Below, piece after piece: positions 36,288 through 47,626 of a stretch of 64,000 nt of DNA; the first letter of the stretch is position 1, and every line of letters begins with the position of its first letter. Location: positions 108,035,535-108,099,534 of the forward strand of contig CM056380.1 of assembly GCA_029718625.1 (NCBI GenBank), given 5' to 3'. Made by a program: the position numbers and the translations under genes. The stretch is from Synaphobranchus kaupii. Its lineage: Eukaryota > Chordata > Actinopteri > Anguilliformes > Synaphobranchidae. The notes beneath the pieces were generated by a model. The model searched no databases and was not told where the DNA came from. It saw only the letters and a list, made by a program, of their open reading frames with translations.

Positions 36288-36833
36288 CACTGCCTGGCCA
36301 AAAAAAAGGTCGCACACTCTAATATCTCGTTCGACTGTCTTTAGCTTTGATTACGACGCACATTCGTCGTGGCATTGTTTTGACAACCTTATGCAACGTC
36401 ACAACATTTATTTCCGTCCAAAGTTGCATTAATTTTTGGCCGAGATCTTGTATTGACGACGGGAGAGTCGAACCACTCCGTAAAGTCTTCTCCAGCACAT
36501 CCCAAAGACTTTCAATGGGGTTAAGGTTTGGACTCTGGTGGCCAATTCATGTGTGAAAATGATTCCTCATGCTCCCTGAACCACTCTTTCACAATTTGAG
36601 CCCGATGGATCTTGGCATTGTCGTCCTGGAATATGCCCATTGATGGGATAACCTGGTCATTCAGTACATTCAGGTACTCAGCTGACTTCATTTTATTGCT
36701 GCATAACGTTGCCGAGCCTAGACCTGACCAACTGAAGCAACCCCAGATAATAACACTGCCTCCAGAGGCTTGTACAGTAGGCACTATGCATGACGGGTGC
36801 AACGGCAACTTTTTTTTTTTTGGCCAGGCAGTG
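36288..36833 (-). mobile_element. Internally deleted Tc1-like transposon, copy 2
   Basis: Flanked by TA (36286-36287 and 36834-36835), with inverted ends CACTGCCTGGCCAAAAAAA and its complement. At 546 bp it lacks the 5' half of the transposase gene. On the minus strand the end joins to GTTGCACCCGTCATGCATAG, as in copy 1, so the two copies descend from one deleted ancestor. Confidence 0.92.
36480..36808 (-). pseudogene. Tc1 transposase C-terminal remnant
   Basis: The minus-strand frame 36808-36521 (95 codons) reads [16 protein letters not shown], then [17 protein letters not shown] with the second catalytic Asp. The part with the last catalytic Glu (toward 36480) continues in another frame after W-P-P-E-S-K-P. 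It is better preserved than the copy at 24466-24790 but has no N-terminal DNA-binding region and no first Asp. Confidence 0.87.
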
Positions 36834-39800
36834 TATATTGCTTACAAATACTGGCAAGTGATGCTCCAATCGGCCATAAGTACACAGCGAGGACCCTCGC
36901 AGTGGAATGTTCACCGTTAATTCACCTATAACACTATTTAAAGAGTCCCAGAAGGATGGAATGTACTTCTTTATCAGGAGGTGATTTAAAGCAGAATACT
37001 TTCCTGTGTATTATCTCTGGCAAAGCAGTCATGTGGTTCACGTAAACGTGGAAACAGCAGCAGAGTGGCATGCTGGGATATTGTGATCATGGGCGTGTCT
37101 CTGCGTGAGTGTGTTTCAATGACTCTTTGTGTGGGAGACGTAAATCACTGTTGTAATTATTAAGCAGGTTCCTTTGGGCTGAAAACTTCTTCTTTAAACA
37201 GCGGGATATTAACCAAAACAATCTGAGCGATGTTCCTTGCTCTAAGGAGAGAGGGGGAAGGCCCATGTAGGATTTCACCTGGAACAATCTGGTCAAGAAC
37301 AGATAGTTACCAACAGGTAACTGCTCTTCCATCAATAAAACACTCCACAATGTCGATGAAAGCCAAAGGAAGTATTAATTTATTAAAGGTTTAGCGATAA
37401 TATAAGTTGCTAGTATTACAATCAAAGCACTAAAATAAGATTTTCATCCATCATCTTTTTGTATAAGCATACAGTATTTATAGCGTTACATATTAGCCAC
37501 CGGCAGCCAGTCAATACGAGACAACATGGACACAAGAAAACACAAACTGAAAAGCATTGAATTATGTTTCTATTTTATTCATGACTTTTTAAAACACATT
37601 CTGTCCCCCCCCCCCCCTCCTCAGTATCAGACTTCCAAAAGTGAGGAGAACTGAGTGCAGGATGTGGTTAATGAGAACACCTGGAGCTGGGTACTTTAAT
37701 CCCGTACTGGGGAAGCCGGCAGCATGGGCGCCGGGGGGGCTGCTGTTAAAGGTAAAACTGCAAAGTATGACGAGGAGGAATTTATCTCACGGGAGCAGAG
37801 AGCCAAGCGTGTCATCTGTGTAATACAAAATGGAGAGTGAAGAAATTAGTGCAGGAAAGAAAATAACTTTTTTGCAGCAGGGATGGAAGGGCGTGAGGAC
37901 CATGGAGGGGTGGAGGCAGCCGTGGGTGGGTGGAGGCAGCCGTGGGTGGGTGTAGCAGTAGGTGGGTGTTAGGGTGGTGCATTGTAACTATTTCAGGGAG
38001 TGGTCCACGGTTATACAGAGGCCCACATGACCACAAAACCCAAACTCCTGACATTCTGTTTCCGTTGAAGCAGACCGCAGTTTTAAGACCGCAGGCCCTG
38101 GCGGTTTGAGAGTTCATTTTCGGTCACAGCGAGAACAGCAATTACCATTCAAACGGCAATGAAATATATGCGCAAAGAGTCTCGTAGTTATTTTATCCCC
38201 CAGATGCCTTTTGCCTCCCGTGTAGAGAGCGTAACGTTTTCACAACGTTCTGTCGCTGATCAGCCATGACCCAGTTCCCTCCCAGCGAGGAGCAGGGCAC
38301 AGCAAGCGCTCCTTATGATTATTATATGAATTTATTCAGCAAAACATTCACCAGGTACGGCATACGGGCATATGCATAAATCCCAAACACCCTGATGCAC
38401 GCCTCATACTTCAGCGGCTCGTTTCAGAAGCGTCCACGTTCGTCCATCCCACCAGGGCCTTGTCTCTGCTGTGTTCTTGGCTCTTTGAAGTTTGAAAGTA
38501 AATTCTTTTGTTTGTGTGCTCACATAGAAATTCCCACCGCTGGAACTCAAGTGTTACACAAAGAACTAGCGGAAGACACGAAAGAACTAGTGGAAGACAC
38601 GATATTCAACATCTAAGTTGAGTTCAGTATCTGACATGACAACATAAAACAGCCAAAAGTGCAGGACCTTGTCTTTCTAATAATATGGAAATTAAGGATA
38701 GGGTGCACATCATGTACTTCATTTTACTGTAGTGACAGAAAAATAATTAATAAAAAATGAACATTACAAGAACCAGTCCACCTCCACACATTTAACAAAC
38801 ACGTATCTTACACTGTTTGATGGGTGTCCCTTGTTCCTTGAGTCTCTCATTGAAGTAGCTTACATCGATTAACTTAAATAACCGACATTGGACTGCATAA
38901 CTGAACACAGCTTGCATTTCAGATGATGCGCTACAGATAATATTTTTCAACGGGGGGGGGGGTTTCTCTAAGGATAAGAACGTGCTGTGACTGGGTGACG
39001 GGGGTTAGCCTCGGCAAGCTCCTGACATAAATACAGAAGCATTTTGAGATGGTCAGTAACGGTCTTTCCGGTTGGAAGTGTGTGCTCAAGCTCTACGTAC
39101 GCCATTAACTCTTAAAACCCTTTCCCCCCCTCCCGATAGTTCACAGGTTGCAAATCTGCCAGCGTCTTTGCCATCAGACCTCAAAGCTTTTCACCATGGG
39201 CAACAACAAAGTGTATAATATGAGTGTATAATATTTTGTCTGGGCCCAGGTAAGGTTTGCTATAAAAAACGATTTGTAATAAAATGCAGGCTACTGTATT
39301 AGATTGGATTTATGTCAGTTAAAATCTAATGAATAATGCTAGAGTGCCAAACTAGTTTTCCAGATGGAAACACTGTGTCCTCAACCTATAAAACAATTTG
39401 TATGTTAAATACTAGTGATCCTGCAGGAAGGTTGTGCGAAATCAGAAATTAAACGTCAATATCAATCTACATCACAGCTTCTTGTGGCGGTACCGGTATC
39501 CTCAAACCCCAGCTAATCAGGAAGGAGCTGGAGGGCCTGCACCAACCACATAAAATACATTACAATTAAAAAATGCCTTTTAAATATAGAATGAACCAAT
39601 GCCTCTTCAATCGACACCAATACAAAGAATTGTGTCGTTTGGAGGAGGATTTTTCAACACTCAACTTATAACTTTAAAAAAAAGCCTACAGGGCAAGTAG
39701 AATAACTTTTATTGATTAGCGGAGCCTGGTTTGGCTCGTTGCCCAAGCGCAGCTGACCCAGCATAAGCGTTTCTAGAACATCTTGAAAACAGCTAGGCCT

Positions 39801-41138
39801 TCCAATATTCTTACCATTAACCTCAGTGTCTCACAACTAAATCAGAGAAAAAGTCAATTTTAAAGCCTTAAAAGTTTAAGCTCAAGTAGGCTGTAGACAA
39901 GAGGAGCACAGTAAGCGCTTGTTGGATCAGAAAAGAAGAACTGGGACATGACATTTCCTGCCTCTTTTAAATGGCAACAGGAAGGGTGTGTCATCACACT
40001 GGACTAATTGGACCAATCTCATTGGACAAGGCAATGCAGCACAGCTGCTCTCAATTATCAATTAACTGCCTGCTAGACTCAAAGGCACCGATGAACAGCT
40101 GATCCCCATAGCCCAACAATCAACTGCTGAGTCAAGGAATCTCAAATTAAGAGTTTCGACATCGAGACCTCGAAATCGAAATCGAACTAAGCTGAAACGA
40201 ATACACCGAAAAACCTATCAAGCAAGCACCGTAGGATGACTGCTGCAATCTTGGGAGCGTCCTGTAGTTATGGTTGAAGCCATTGTCAAACAAAAGCTGA
40301 CATGACGGAACTGCTCAGCAACGTGGTGTGCAGCATTTACTCCATCTTCTGTCGAGAAAGGGTCTGTACCCAACATCGCCTGACATGTCAGTAAAGGCCA
40401 ATTCGTAGTCGCCAAAAAAAAGCATGCGTACGGATGTACGTGCGGACCCAAAACAGAACCAGAACGGCTGTCCCCGAGTCGTCTACGCAAACCTGTCCGC
40501 ACGTTTCACCTACACGCGTACCGTCATCTTCTTCCATGAAGGACGCCATTGTGGTTTGCAATTTGCGCACAAAGATGATGGGAAATGTACAGCCCTGCAG
40601 TGTGAGTCTGTTCTATACCTCGCTGCACGTCCCAGAGAAGTGTTTACACACACACACAAATGTGCTCTAAATATGGCGGATATTTATCACCCGATGTGTA
40701 CATTTACTTTGTTGTGTCAATGCAGGTGCATCCCCGTGTTCCCTTCTGTACCAGAGAACAGCAGATATTTTAATAATCAGCTAAAATACTGAAGAATAAG
40801 CCTTTTAGTTTTTGTGTTGTCATGACACAAAGTAAATTAAAGTTTATCCTCGGGGGGAAAGGCAGCAGCGCCTCACGTTTTGTGATTTGTTTTTTAACAT
40901 GCACAACAGGAATAAATAATCAAATTATGTAGCTTATAATTTCAGGGGAGAGGAGTCGCCACAGTTTGTGAGCTGGAAATACAGGAACTTGGGTGGAAAT
41001 TGTCGCTCCTGATCTGTTCCATTTGTGAGATTGATTGATGAAAATGCACAGATTTTATGAATGATGTTTTCCACTGGCCATTACTGCCCTTGTTGTTCAA
41101 AGCTTGTTATATTACTGGGGTAATATAAGATAATCTAA
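36834..41138. other. Unique sequence, 4.3 kb
   Basis: No gene or RNA is found. Small features: a poly-C run at about 37607-37617, a local GTGGGTGGGTGGAGGCAGCC duplication at 37910-37950, a poly-G run at 38951-38962 and a CA run near 40650. 38141-38300 and 40400-40600 are complex, CpG-containing stretches without assignable function. Frames at 40424-40792 and 40434-40670 overlap each other and lack domains. Confidence 0.45.
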
Positions 41139-41146
41139 CTCTTTAA

Positions 41147-41864
41147 AGGGGTAATAAACACTAAATCAAATATTTTGAGTTATAAAGCCGAGTATCTCAT
41201 CTCAATTTCATAAATCACATACCCTATTGTTAAAAAAAACAAAAATGTAATTAAGCCGTGCCACCGCATTTTTGTGTCAAAAAAGAGGCATTCGCTGAAA
41301 TCCAAACTGAAACATTTCGTTTGAGCCACGCCCTTATCCGTGACATGAAAAAAGGTAAAAACCTTTTTTATACGCAATCAAGTCAACAGCCCCTCTCTCC
41401 CTCTTCTTGATTAGAATAGAATAACTTTTATTTTTCCGCTAGGGAACTTCAGTTGTAGCCACCAGCACCAACAAAAAAGACATAGACAGTGGGGCAGACC
41501 CACAACACACAAACATACCAAACAAAGACATTCAATAGAATCATTGTATTAATCAAACTAATTAAGTTAATTAAAGTGGAATACAGCCATGATTAAAAAT
41601 AGCCCCCGCTATTCCGAGAATGTCATTAATCATTAATATTGATGGGTATTCAAACTGCGCAAATTAACGTTAGCCCTTTAATTTCAAACAGGTTTCCGTT
41701 TGAAGTTCATGACGCGTTACCGAATGGATCTATCGCCCCTCCCCCCAACTGTAACTCCTCCCTCCTCCCCCCTCCCTTCTGTGTTCTCTCACTCAAGCCC
41801 AATTGTGTCTTTTGAAATTGTGAAGTGGGCGGAGACAGAACAAAAGCCGATGTTTATTACCCCT
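41147..41864. mobile_element. TTAA-targeting miniature element (Kolobok-like termini)
   Basis: Perfect 14-bp inverted ends AGGGGTAATAAACA/TGTTTATTACCCCT are flanked by TTAA on both sides (41143-41146 and 41865-41868). No transposase. It carries a LINE tail at 41411-41629. The AGG terminus next to TTAA recurs in two other elements of the window (54748 and 55780). piggyBac-type elements also use TTAA, so the superfamily is inferred only. Confidence 0.78.
41411..41629 (-). mobile_element. LINE 3' fragment with ATTCT tail, copy 1
   Basis: Nearly identical over about 215 bp to 49596-49828. Read on the minus strand it ends in AAATAAAAGTTATTCTATTC, a pentamer tail typical of some fish non-LTR elements. 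No coding part remains. Confidence 0.72.
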
Positions 41865-41876
41865 TTAAGGTGTAAG

Positions 41877-43280
41877 TGTTACGATCCTGATACGGGACGA
41901 ACCCAAGTGCAACGACCAGGAGACAGATTACAGAAAGTGGAACTTTATTAAGCGTTGGGGTGGTCCCAAAGCTGTACACGGGAGCAAAACAGGTTAGTTA
42001 GTTAACACAGGATAGCGTCCAACTGAGGACTGCTCCAAGCCGGAGCTGGACTTGAAGAAACACGGAACTGTTCCAAGCCGGAACTGGACTTGAACGGAGG
42101 TGTCTAAAACACCGGAACTGGACTGGAACTGGACTGGAACTGGACTGGAAACTGGATCGGAACTGGACTGGAAACTGGACCGGAAGGTCCACTCAGGAAA
42201 CGGGAACGGCACGGAACTTGTTCCAAGCCGGAACTGGACTTGAACGGAGGTGTATAAAACACCGGAACTGGACTGGAACTGGACTGGGAACTGGACTGGA
42301 AACTGGACCGGAAGGTCCACTCAGGAACACAGGGGACGGCACGGAACTTGTTCCAAGCCGGAACTGGACTTGAACGGAGGTGTCTAAAACACCGGAACTG
42401 GACTGGAACTGGACTGGAAGCTGGACCGGGAGGTCCACTCAGGAACACAGGGGACGGCACGGAACTTGTTCCAAGCCGGAACTGGACTTGAACGGAGGTG
42501 TCTAAAACACCGGAACTGGACTGGAACTGGACTGGAAACTGGACTGGAGCTGGACTGGAAACTGGATCGGAACTGGGCTGGAACAGGACTGGAAACTGGA
42601 CCGGGTAGCTTGAGTAACCGGGCAGAAAGCAGAGGTTAAAGGCAGGGTGTTGTGACAGGACTGTAGCTGGTGAATGCACCGCCGAGTTGGAAGGTGCGGC
42701 GTAGCTCGGGCAATACTGGCGTAAGCCGGCTGGCATGCAGAGGTCCTGGTACCGCAACACGAGTACGGGAGGTACGTAACACGGGGAGGACAAACACAGC
42801 TGCGGGAAGACTGGAACTGCGGCGTCTGGAGGTTTTGAAGGGAAACAGGTAAATGCATGCAGCAGCGAAAGATTAGCAGAGATAGCTACCAGTCAGGAAA
42901 CCAGGCGAACAGGTATGAACCAGCAGGCTCACAAACACTGGACCAGAAACGGGATACGAAACAAACACGGTAGGTTAGTCAACGAACTGGCGCTGAATAG
43001 CAGCCAGCCAGGGGTTTAAATGGTGCAGGAAGTGAAGGAGAAAACGAGAAACAGGTGTGATGTTAAATCAGGAGTGATTGCCGAAGCACAGCAGTGAGGA
43101 ATGTGAGTAACGAGAGGGGCGAGTGATAGGCGGAAGCTAAAGTGGAAAATGAAACCAAAAGTACCCGAGGGAGACGCCCAGTCCACAGCCAGGAGGAAAA
43201 CACGGACAAGGGATCCAACATGACACGGAAGGAAACAAGGAAAACATGGAAAACGGACAGGACGGGAACGGAACGTTACA
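41877..43280 (-). repeat. 3' LTR of the chromovirus
   Basis: 1404 bp, offset exactly 5750 from the 5' LTR. The polyadenylation signal (AATAAA on the minus strand) is at 41944-41949, 67 bp before the LTR end. Between the predicted start site (about 42991) and the signal lies a degenerate array of CTGGACTGGAA-type words inside larger units of 118-150 bp (TTCCAAGCCGG at 42071, 42221, 42351 and 42469). Frames through it are artefacts of that array. Confidence 0.95.
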
Positions 43281-43283
43281 GTA

Positions 43284-43293
43284 CCCCCCCCTC
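43284..43293 (-). other. Polypurine tract
   Basis: In element sense GAGGGGGGGG, followed by TAC and the LTR start. The pol stop codon TGA (43292-43294) overlaps its first bases. It would prime plus-strand DNA synthesis. Confidence 0.85.
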
Positions 43294-46200
43294 AATGTAC
43301 GCCACCTGGCGTACCCGGAGGCCTGGTCTTGTCAGGGAACTGTTCGTGGAAGTCTTGGATTACTGAATGATCCAAGATCAGGCTCTTGTGGAGCCACGAC
43401 CTCTCCTCAGGACCGTACCCCTCCCAGTCGACGAGGTATTGGAAACCCCGGCCCCTGCGGCGGATATCAATAACACGGTTCACCGTGTAGGCCGGGGCGT
43501 TGTCAACAACTCGGACGGGAGGAGGCGGGATGGTAGGGGTACTGAGGGGGCTGGAGGAGACAGGCTTAACCTGGGACACATGAAACACAGGGTAAACTTT
43601 GAGGGAGGCGGGGAGGGAAAGTTTAACAGACACCGGGTTAACTAGACAAATGATGGGGAAGGGACCAATAAAACGGGGCTGAAGCTTTCTGGATGAAGAG
43701 GGAAGGGAGATGTTTGCAGTGGAGAGCCAGACCTGCTGACCGGCCCTATACTGTGGGGCTGCGGTCCTGTGAAGGTCCGCCAGACGTTGGGAGCGGGAAT
43801 TGGCGTGAAGGAGTGCGGTGCGTGTGAGTCTCCAAATGTTTTTACAACGAAGGACATGGGCCCTAACAGAGGGGACAGCTATCTCGGCCTCCTGGGTCGA
43901 CAGAAGAGGGGGTTGATAGCCTAAAGCACACTCAAACGGGGATAGGCCAGTAGAGGCACTCTTAAGGGAGTTATGTGCGTACTCGACCCAGGGGAGAAAA
44001 CGGCTCCAAGAGGCAGGATTGCGCACTGTAACGCACCGCAGGGCGGCCCCCAGGTCCTGGTTCGCCCTCTCTGCCTGACCATTAGACTGGGGATGAAAAC
44101 CCGAGGAAAGACTAGGAGAGGCACCCAGGGCTGCACAGAACGCCCTCCAAACTCGGGAGGAGAACTGGGGCCCACGGTCTGACACGATGTCAGAGGGGAT
44201 CCCGTGCAGCCTGACCACGTGTAGCACCAAGAGCTCAGCGGTTTCAAGGGCGGACGGGAGCTTGGGGAGGGGAACAAAGTGAACCGCCTTGGAGAACCGG
44301 TCCACTATTGTCAGAATGACGGTGTTACCTTCTGACAACGGCAGACCGGTTACGAAGTCCACACCAATGTGACTCCAAGGACGGCCAGGGACGGGGAGGG
44401 AAAGGAGAAGACCGGAGGGAGGCTGGTGGGAAGCCTTGCTCCTGGCGCACACCGAGCAGGCCAGGACGAAGGCACGGGTATCCCCTTTAAGGGTAGGCCA
44501 CCAGAAACTCCTCCTGACGAGGGCGATAGTTCTGGCGACACCTGGGTGACATGCCAGGCACGAGGCGTGAACCCATTCGAGGACCTGGGAGCGGACGGAA
44601 TCGGGGACAAAAAGACAGGAGTTAGGGTTATTGCGGGGGTCCGGTTGGGAAGTCTGGGCGGCCTTCACAATGCCCTCAATCTCCCAGGAGACCGCAGCCA
44701 CCACACAGGAGGCCGGCAAAATGGGCTCCGGATCAGCAGGACTGGAGGGAGGGGAAAAAATGCGGGACAGGGCATCTGCTTTAATATTACGGGAACCAGG
44801 GCGGAAAGAAACAGAGAAATTAAAGCGTGCAAAAAATAACGACCATCTAGCCTGACGAGAATTGAGCCTCTTGGCAGATCTTAAATAAATGAGGTTTTGA
44901 TGGTCGGTAAAAACAAGAAAAGGGGTACCTGCCCCCTCCAGCCAGTGGCGCCACTCCTCAAGAGCCAGTTTTATCGCCAGCAGTTCCCGATCCCCGACAT
45001 CGTAGTTCCTCTCGGCGGAGGACAGCCTCCGGGAGAAGAATGCGCAGGGATGGAGCTTGCTATCAGAGGCGGACCGTTGAGACAGAATGGCCCCCACGCC
45101 GGTGTCGGAGGCATCCACCTCAACGACAAACTGCCGAGAAGTGTCAGGGTGAAGGAGGATAGGTGCTGAGGAAAACCGAGCCTTGAGTAGCTCGAAAGCT
45201 CGCTGGGCATCGGAATTCCAACAGTAAGGCAGGGCAACGGAAGTGAGTTTAGTCAGGGGAGCAGCAATGGAACTGTAATTGCGAATAAAGCGGCGGTAGA
45301 AATTTGCAAACCCCAGGAACTGTTGAAGGTGCTTGCGGGAGGTGGGTTGGGGCCATTCTGTCACCGCCTTGATTTTCACAGGGTCCGCCCGGATACTGCC
45401 CTCCTCGATAATGAAGCCGAGGAACGGGACCGTGGAAGCGTGGAAGGAACATTTCTCAGCCTTAACAAATAGCTGATTCTCCAACAGCCGCTGGAGAACC
45501 TCTCGAACGTGACGGACATGCTCCTGCGGGGATTGAGAAAAAATTAAAATATCATCGATATAAACAAAAACGCTCCTCCCTAGGAGGTCCCGCAGGACGT
45601 CGTTCACCATGCTCTGGAAGACTGCTGGGGCGTTAGTAAGGCCGAAAGGGACCACCAGGTATTCGTAGTGGCCCAACGGGGTATTAAAAGCAGTCTTCCA
45701 CTCGTCCCCCTCACGGATACGCACCAAGTGATACGCATTCCGGAGGTCGAGCTTGGTGAACGTCACAGCTGGAGAGAGGGCTTCAAAGGCGGTGTTAATG
45801 AGGGGAAGAGGGTATTTGTTACGGATGGTGACCTGGTTGAGGCCCCGGTAGTCGATGCAGGGTCGCAGGGAGCCATCCTTCTTCCCAACGAAGAAGAACC
45901 CTGCACCGACTGGGGATGAAGAGGGACGGATAATACCCGAAGCGAGGGAGTCGTGGATGTATTCCTCCATGGCTAGTTTCTCCGGTCCAGACAGACTGTA
46001 GAGGCGTCCCGATGGCAGTTTAGCTCCAGCCAGTAGGTCAATGGCGCAGTCATACGGCCTGTGAGGAGGTAAGGACAGAGCACGTGATTTAGAAAATACT
46101 TGCGCGAGGTCGTGATACTCGCTGGGAACATTCGTTAAATCCGGTATAGGTTGCATGGAACAGGGTTTACTGGGCCCCGGAGGGGGTAGTGCAGAACGGA

Positions 46201-46693
46201 GACAGCTGGCTAGACAGTGGGCACTCCACGCCAGGATGCGACCGGCTTTCCAGTCAATATGGGGATTGTGGAGGCGAAGCCAGGTCTGACCTAAAACCAG
46301 AGCAGATTGTTGGGAGTTAATCAGTAATAGCTGAATGGACTCCCGATGATTGCCAGATAGAACTAATTGGATAGGAACGGTGGAGTGGGTAACTAACCCC
46401 AAACTCCTACCGTCCAGAGCTAGAGCTGAAATGGGTGAAGTGAGACGTTCCGTGGGAATGCCGGCCCTCCTGGCGAAGGTGATATCCATGAAGCTGGCGT
46501 CAGCTCCGGAGTCAATTAGGGCCGAAGAAGATAGGGTCTTGTCCCTCCAAAGGAGAGTAGCCTTGAACATGAGGCGGTCCTGGGCAGCATGGTTGGGGAC
46601 GATGGGGCTCGTCAGTACGCCCAGTCTTACTGGCGAGCCCCTTCTTTTGGGCGAATGGGACAGGAGGCGATCTGATGGCCAGGCTTGCCGCAA
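43292..46693 (-). CDS. pol: Pol polyprotein (protease, reverse transcriptase, RNase H, integrase, chromodomain)
   Basis: 1133 residues, uninterrupted. The protease has D-S-G at 61-63. The reverse transcriptase has L-D-L-R-N-A-Y near 315-321 and Y-I-D-D at 378-381. RNase H shows D527, E570 region, D597 and D640. The integrase zinc finger uses H709, H716, C746 and C749, and its core D779, D839 and E875. A chromodomain occupies about 1069-1118, with W1090 and W1100; in chromoviruses this module can steer integration to chromatin marks. The first ATG at 46693 lies inside the gag overlap and is probably not used: pol is in the -1 frame and is expected as a Gag-Pol fusion through the heptamer at 46645-46651. 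All visible catalytic residues are kept, so the enzyme set may be functional. Confidence 0.95.
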   Translation of the reverse strand: MRQAWPSDRLLSHSPKRRGSPVRLGVLTSPIVPNHAAQDRLMFKATLLWRDKTLSSSALIDSGADASFMDITFARRAGIPTERLTSPISALALDGRSLGLVTHSTVPIQLVLSGNHRESIQLLLINSQQSALVLGQTWLRLHNPHIDWKAGRILAWSAHCLASCLRSALPPPGPSKPCSMQPIPDLTNVPSEYHDLAQVFSKSRALSLPPHRPYDCAIDLLAGAKLPSGRLYSLSGPEKLAMEEYIHDSLASGIIRPSSSPVGAGFFFVGKKDGSLRPCIDYRGLNQVTIRNKYPLPLINTAFEALSPAVTFTKLDLRNAYHLVRIREGDEWKTAFNTPLGHYEYLVVPFGLTNAPAVFQSMVNDVLRDLLGRSVFVYIDDILIFSQSPQEHVRHVREVLQRLLENQLFVKAEKCSFHASTVPFLGFIIEEGSIRADPVKIKAVTEWPQPTSRKHLQQFLGFANFYRRFIRNYSSIAAPLTKLTSVALPYCWNSDAQRAFELLKARFSSAPILLHPDTSRQFVVEVDASDTGVGAILSQRSASDSKLHPCAFFSRRLSSAERNYDVGDRELLAIKLALEEWRHWLEGAGTPFLVFTDHQNLIYLRSAKRLNSRQARWSLFFARFNFSVSFRPGSRNIKADALSRIFSPPSSPADPEPILPASCVVAAVSWEIEGIVKAAQTSQPDPRNNPNSCLFVPDSVRSQVLEWVHASCLACHPGVARTIALVRRSFWWPTLKGDTRAFVLACSVCARSKASHQPPSGLLLSLPVPGRPWSHIGVDFVTGLPLSEGNTVILTIVDRFSKAVHFVPLPKLPSALETAELLVLHVVRLHGIPSDIVSDRGPQFSSRVWRAFCAALGASPSLSSGFHPQSNGQAERANQDLGAALRCVTVRNPASWSRFLPWVEYAHNSLKSASTGLSPFECALGYQPPLLSTQEAEIAVPSVRAHVLRCKNIWRLTRTALLHANSRSQRLADLHRTAAPQYRAGQQVWLSTANISLPSSSRKLQPRFIGPFPIICLVNPVSVKLSLPASLKVYPVFHVSQVKPVSSSPLSTPTIPPPPVRVVDNAPAYTVNRVIDIRRRGRGFQYLVDWEGYGPEERSWLHKSLILDHSVIQDFHEQFPDKTRPPGTPGGVH

Positions 46694-47607
46694 TAGAAAC
46701 AGGATCTGGTGCGCTGACGGCGCTGACGCTCCTCGGGATTGACCGCAACTCTGCCCAGTTGCATGGGCTCTTCCTCGGACCCGCCCGTAGGCGCCCGAGA
46801 TCCAGTGAAGGAGTGTGAATGAACATTAGAGACGACGGAGGGCGAATGACGCCCGGAACTTCCTCCCCGCTCCCGGGCCCGGATGCGGAGACGATTATCG
46901 ATGGCTATAGCGAGGCTGATGAGGCTATTAAGGGAGTTGGATTCCTCCCGAGTGGCAAGCTGGTCCTTGAGTTCCTCGCTGAGAGCTTGGCGGAAAGCCC
47001 CCTGGAGGGAGGCGTCATTCCATCCTGACTCCGCGGCGAGGGTACGAAACTGAATGGCCATTTCTGCGACACTGCGGTTGCCTTGGCGAACTTGAAGCAG
47101 ACGCTGGGTAGCGTCACGTCCACAGGTCGGGTGTTCAAACACACGTCGCATCTCTGCCGTAAAGGCTGCGAAGTTGCTGCATAACGGAGCCTGGCTGTCC
47201 CAGATGGATGTAGCCCACTCCAGGGCGCTCCCTCCCAGGCTGCTCATAATGAACGCGATCTTGCTGGAGTCAGAGGCGAAGGAGGAGGGCTGCATCCGAA
47301 ACACTATGTCACATTTAAGTAGAAATTCACGACATCTCCCCAACCCCCCGCGATATAACTCGGGGTGTTGTACACGGGGCTCACGGCTGGAAGTGGGAGC
47401 CGGTGCCTCCGGATGGGGTTCGGGAGAGGAAGGAGTAGGGTTGGCTGGAATCCGTAGTAGCGGTTGGTGGAGCGAAAGTTGGGATACTTGCTCCGTGATG
47501 CCCCTAACTACTTCCAGCACATCATCCAGACGGCGACCCTGTTGGTCGCTGATCGCAGTTTGGCAGGAGAAGGCGTGGCGAATCTGTTCCAGATCGGCTG
47601 GGTCCAT
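46627..47607 (-). CDS. gag: Gag with CCHC zinc knuckle
   Basis: 326 residues, starting only 19 bp after the 5' LTR. The central part resembles sushi-type capsid proteins (retrotransposon gag region around 90-190). The C-terminus has a zinc knuckle C303-x2-C306-x4-H311-x4-C316 for RNA packaging. Two Ser/Pro-rich linkers flank the capsid region. The gene ends in TAA and overlaps pol by 67 bp in the -1 frame. The product would form cytoplasmic virus-like particles. Domesticated relatives of this family exist in mammals, but here it sits in an intact element. Confidence 0.93.
   Translation of the reverse strand: MDPADLEQIRHAFSCQTAISDQQGRRLDDVLEVVRGITEQVSQLSLHQPLLRIPANPTPSSPEPHPEAPAPTSSREPRVQHPELYRGGLGRCREFLLKCDIVFRMQPSSFASDSSKIAFIMSSLGGSALEWATSIWDSQAPLCSNFAAFTAEMRRVFEHPTCGRDATQRLLQVRQGNRSVAEMAIQFRTLAAESGWNDASLQGAFRQALSEELKDQLATREESNSLNSLISLAIAIDNRLRIRARERGGSSGRHSPSVVSNVHSHSFTGSRAPTGGSEEEPMQLGRVAVNPEERQRRQRTRSCFYCGKPGHQIASCPIRPKEGARQ
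46645..46651 (-). promoter_or_regulatory. Candidate -1 frameshift heptamer C CCA AAA
   Basis: On the minus strand the gag codons read CGC CCA AAA GAA, so C-CCA-AAA fits the X-XXY-YYZ slippery form. A one-base backward slip enters the pol frame at once (…P-K-R-R-G-S), 16 bases before the gag stop at 46629-46627. A downstream stimulatory structure was not assessed. Confidence 0.7.
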
Positions 47608-47614
47608 ATTGTAG

Positions 47615-47625
47615 GCCAGTTCGTT
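47615..47625 (-). promoter_or_regulatory. Primer-binding site for self-priming
   Basis: One base after the 5' LTR the minus strand reads AACGAACTGGC. It is perfectly complementary to GCCAGTTCGTT, at the predicted 5' end of the element RNA (48741-48731). Tf1 and vertebrate sushi elements prime reverse transcription with their own RNA 5' end paired in this way, rather than with a tRNA. The RNA 5' end therefore doubles as primer. Confidence 0.8.
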
Positions 47626-47626
47626 C

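Noticed and set aside
42104..42793. 229-codon frame in both LTRs
   Set aside because: It reads the LTR tandem array in one frame (Val-Gln-Phe/Ser-Ser repeats) and is duplicated only because the LTRs are.
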